Below, piece after piece: positions 5,195-5,597 of a stretch of DNA of 5,597 nucleotides. The position numbers were made by a program, and so were the translations under genes. Below the pieces are notes generated by a model. That model was given only the letters and a program-made list of their open reading frames with translations, was not told the DNA's origin and ran no database searches. The stretch's first letter is position 1, and every line of letters starts with the position of its first letter. Source of the stretch: a bacterium (lineage in GTDB: Bacteria; Actinomycetota; Acidimicrobiia; Spongiisociales; UBA11373); contig JABMPV010000424.1 in the NCBI GenBank assembly GCA_013202595.1, forward strand, positions 1 through 5,597. Direction: 5' to 3'.

Positions 5195-5597
5195 ATGCGC
5201 AAGATCATTCTCGTCATCGCCTTGATCGCTACATCCGCCGCAATGTCACCTGCCGTGGCGGAGCAACCCGGGCCGCGGTCGTTCACCATCGCCGCCGCCG
5301 GTGACGTGCTCATCCACGGCAGGGTGGCGCTGATCGCCGATCGGAACTCGGCCACCGGCTACGACTTCGAGCCCATGCTCATGCCGATCGAGCCGTGGAT
5401 CGGCGAGGCCGATTTCGCCATCTGCCATCTGGAGGGCTCGCTCTCCCCCACCAACACCGGCCTGGCCTACTACCCCCGGTTCATCGGCCCGAGGGAGGTG
5501 GCAGATGCGATCGCCGCCGCCGGATACGACGTCTGCTCGACATCGGGCAACCACGCGATGGACGGCGGCTGGTCCGGAGTGGTCGGCACGCTCGATC
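5195..5597 (+). CDS. CapA-family (PGA_cap) secreted protein, N-terminal part
   Basis: The frame runs from ATG 5195 off the window's right edge; 134 residues are visible. A signal peptide (MRKIILVIALIATSAAMSPAVA, residues 1-22) precedes the mature start at about E23. Then come the metallophosphatase-like motifs of the CapA/PGA_cap fold: AAAGDVLIHGR (33-43, GD pair as presumed metal ligand region), EADFAICHLEGSLSP (71-85, the family's N/H-LE-G block), and GYDVCSTSGNHAMDGG (110-125, the GNHAxD block). Family members are about 300-400 residues, so roughly a third is seen. CapA takes part in poly-gamma-glutamate capsule production in Bacillus, but many actinobacterial homologues have no defined role and I would not extend the capsule function to this one. 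It acts outside the membrane. Only 68 nt separate it from the gene upstream, with a terminator hairpin between, so it is probably transcribed on its own. ATG 5195 is the only start that retains the signal peptide. Confidence 0.88.
   Translation, partial: MRKIILVIALIATSAAMSPAVAEQPGPRSFTIAAAGDVLIHGRVALIADRNSATGYDFEPMLMPIEPWIGEADFAICHLEGSLSPTNTGLAYYPRFIGPREVADAIAAAGYDVCSTSGNHAMDGGWSGVVGTLD

Noticed and set aside
5246..5554. A 102-codon open frame on the - strand near the right edge.
   Set aside because: It is antisense to the CapA-family gene, whose motifs are clear on the + strand.

Overview
The window reads as a chromosomal segment from a high-GC actinobacterium. An Acidimicrobiia-type lineage is a guess, based on the GC-rich codons, the long Thr/Ser stalk in a secreted protein, and the M16 peptidase-dapB gene order that many Actinobacteria carry downstream of pnp. 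Everything recognised lies on the + strand.

Layout. (1) 1-773 is the C-terminal part of an M16 zinc peptidase. It is coupled through an ATGA overlap to (2) dapB (770-1534), the lysine/diaminopimelate reductase gene. A hairpin 7 nt after the dapB stop is the likely end of this operon. (3) 1620-3098 is an IS110-family insertion sequence with a 225-nt left end, a transposase gene and a 20-nt right end. (4) 3150-5126 encodes a large multi-domain cell-surface protein that I do not recognise; it ends in front of a strong hairpin (5148-5179). (5) 5195-5597 is the 5' part of a secreted CapA-family (PGA_cap) protein that runs off the window.

The main discovery is that the IS110 element can be decoded from its own sequence. 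Its left end encodes a candidate bridge RNA (about 1631-1812). Four guide segments appear in the order and orientation described for IS110/IS621 bridge RNAs: left-target guide 1686-1693, right-target guide 1711-1716, left-donor guide 1761-1768 and right-donor guide 1788-1794. They match, respectively, the left flank plus core (1614-1621), the core plus right flank (3097-3102), the right end (3090-3097) and the left end (1620-1626). All four agree on a CT core and so fix the element boundaries to the base. The target-guide pair sits inside one long-range stem and the donor-guide pair inside another. Joining the right end to the left end across this core, as in the excised circle, builds TTGACA-N17-TCTAAT, a near-consensus promoter pointing into the bridge RNA.

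The transposase keeps its DEDD acidic residues and catalytic-serine motif, but an in-frame TAG (2867-2869) replaces what is probably a Trp codon. This cuts off the last 68 residues, although recognisable IS110 sequence continues to a natural stop at 3076. The copy is therefore probably a recently disabled element with an intact guide RNA and ends, unless the amber codon is suppressed or is a sequencing error. Removing the element rebuilds an ordinary 138-bp gap between dapB and the surface-protein gene.
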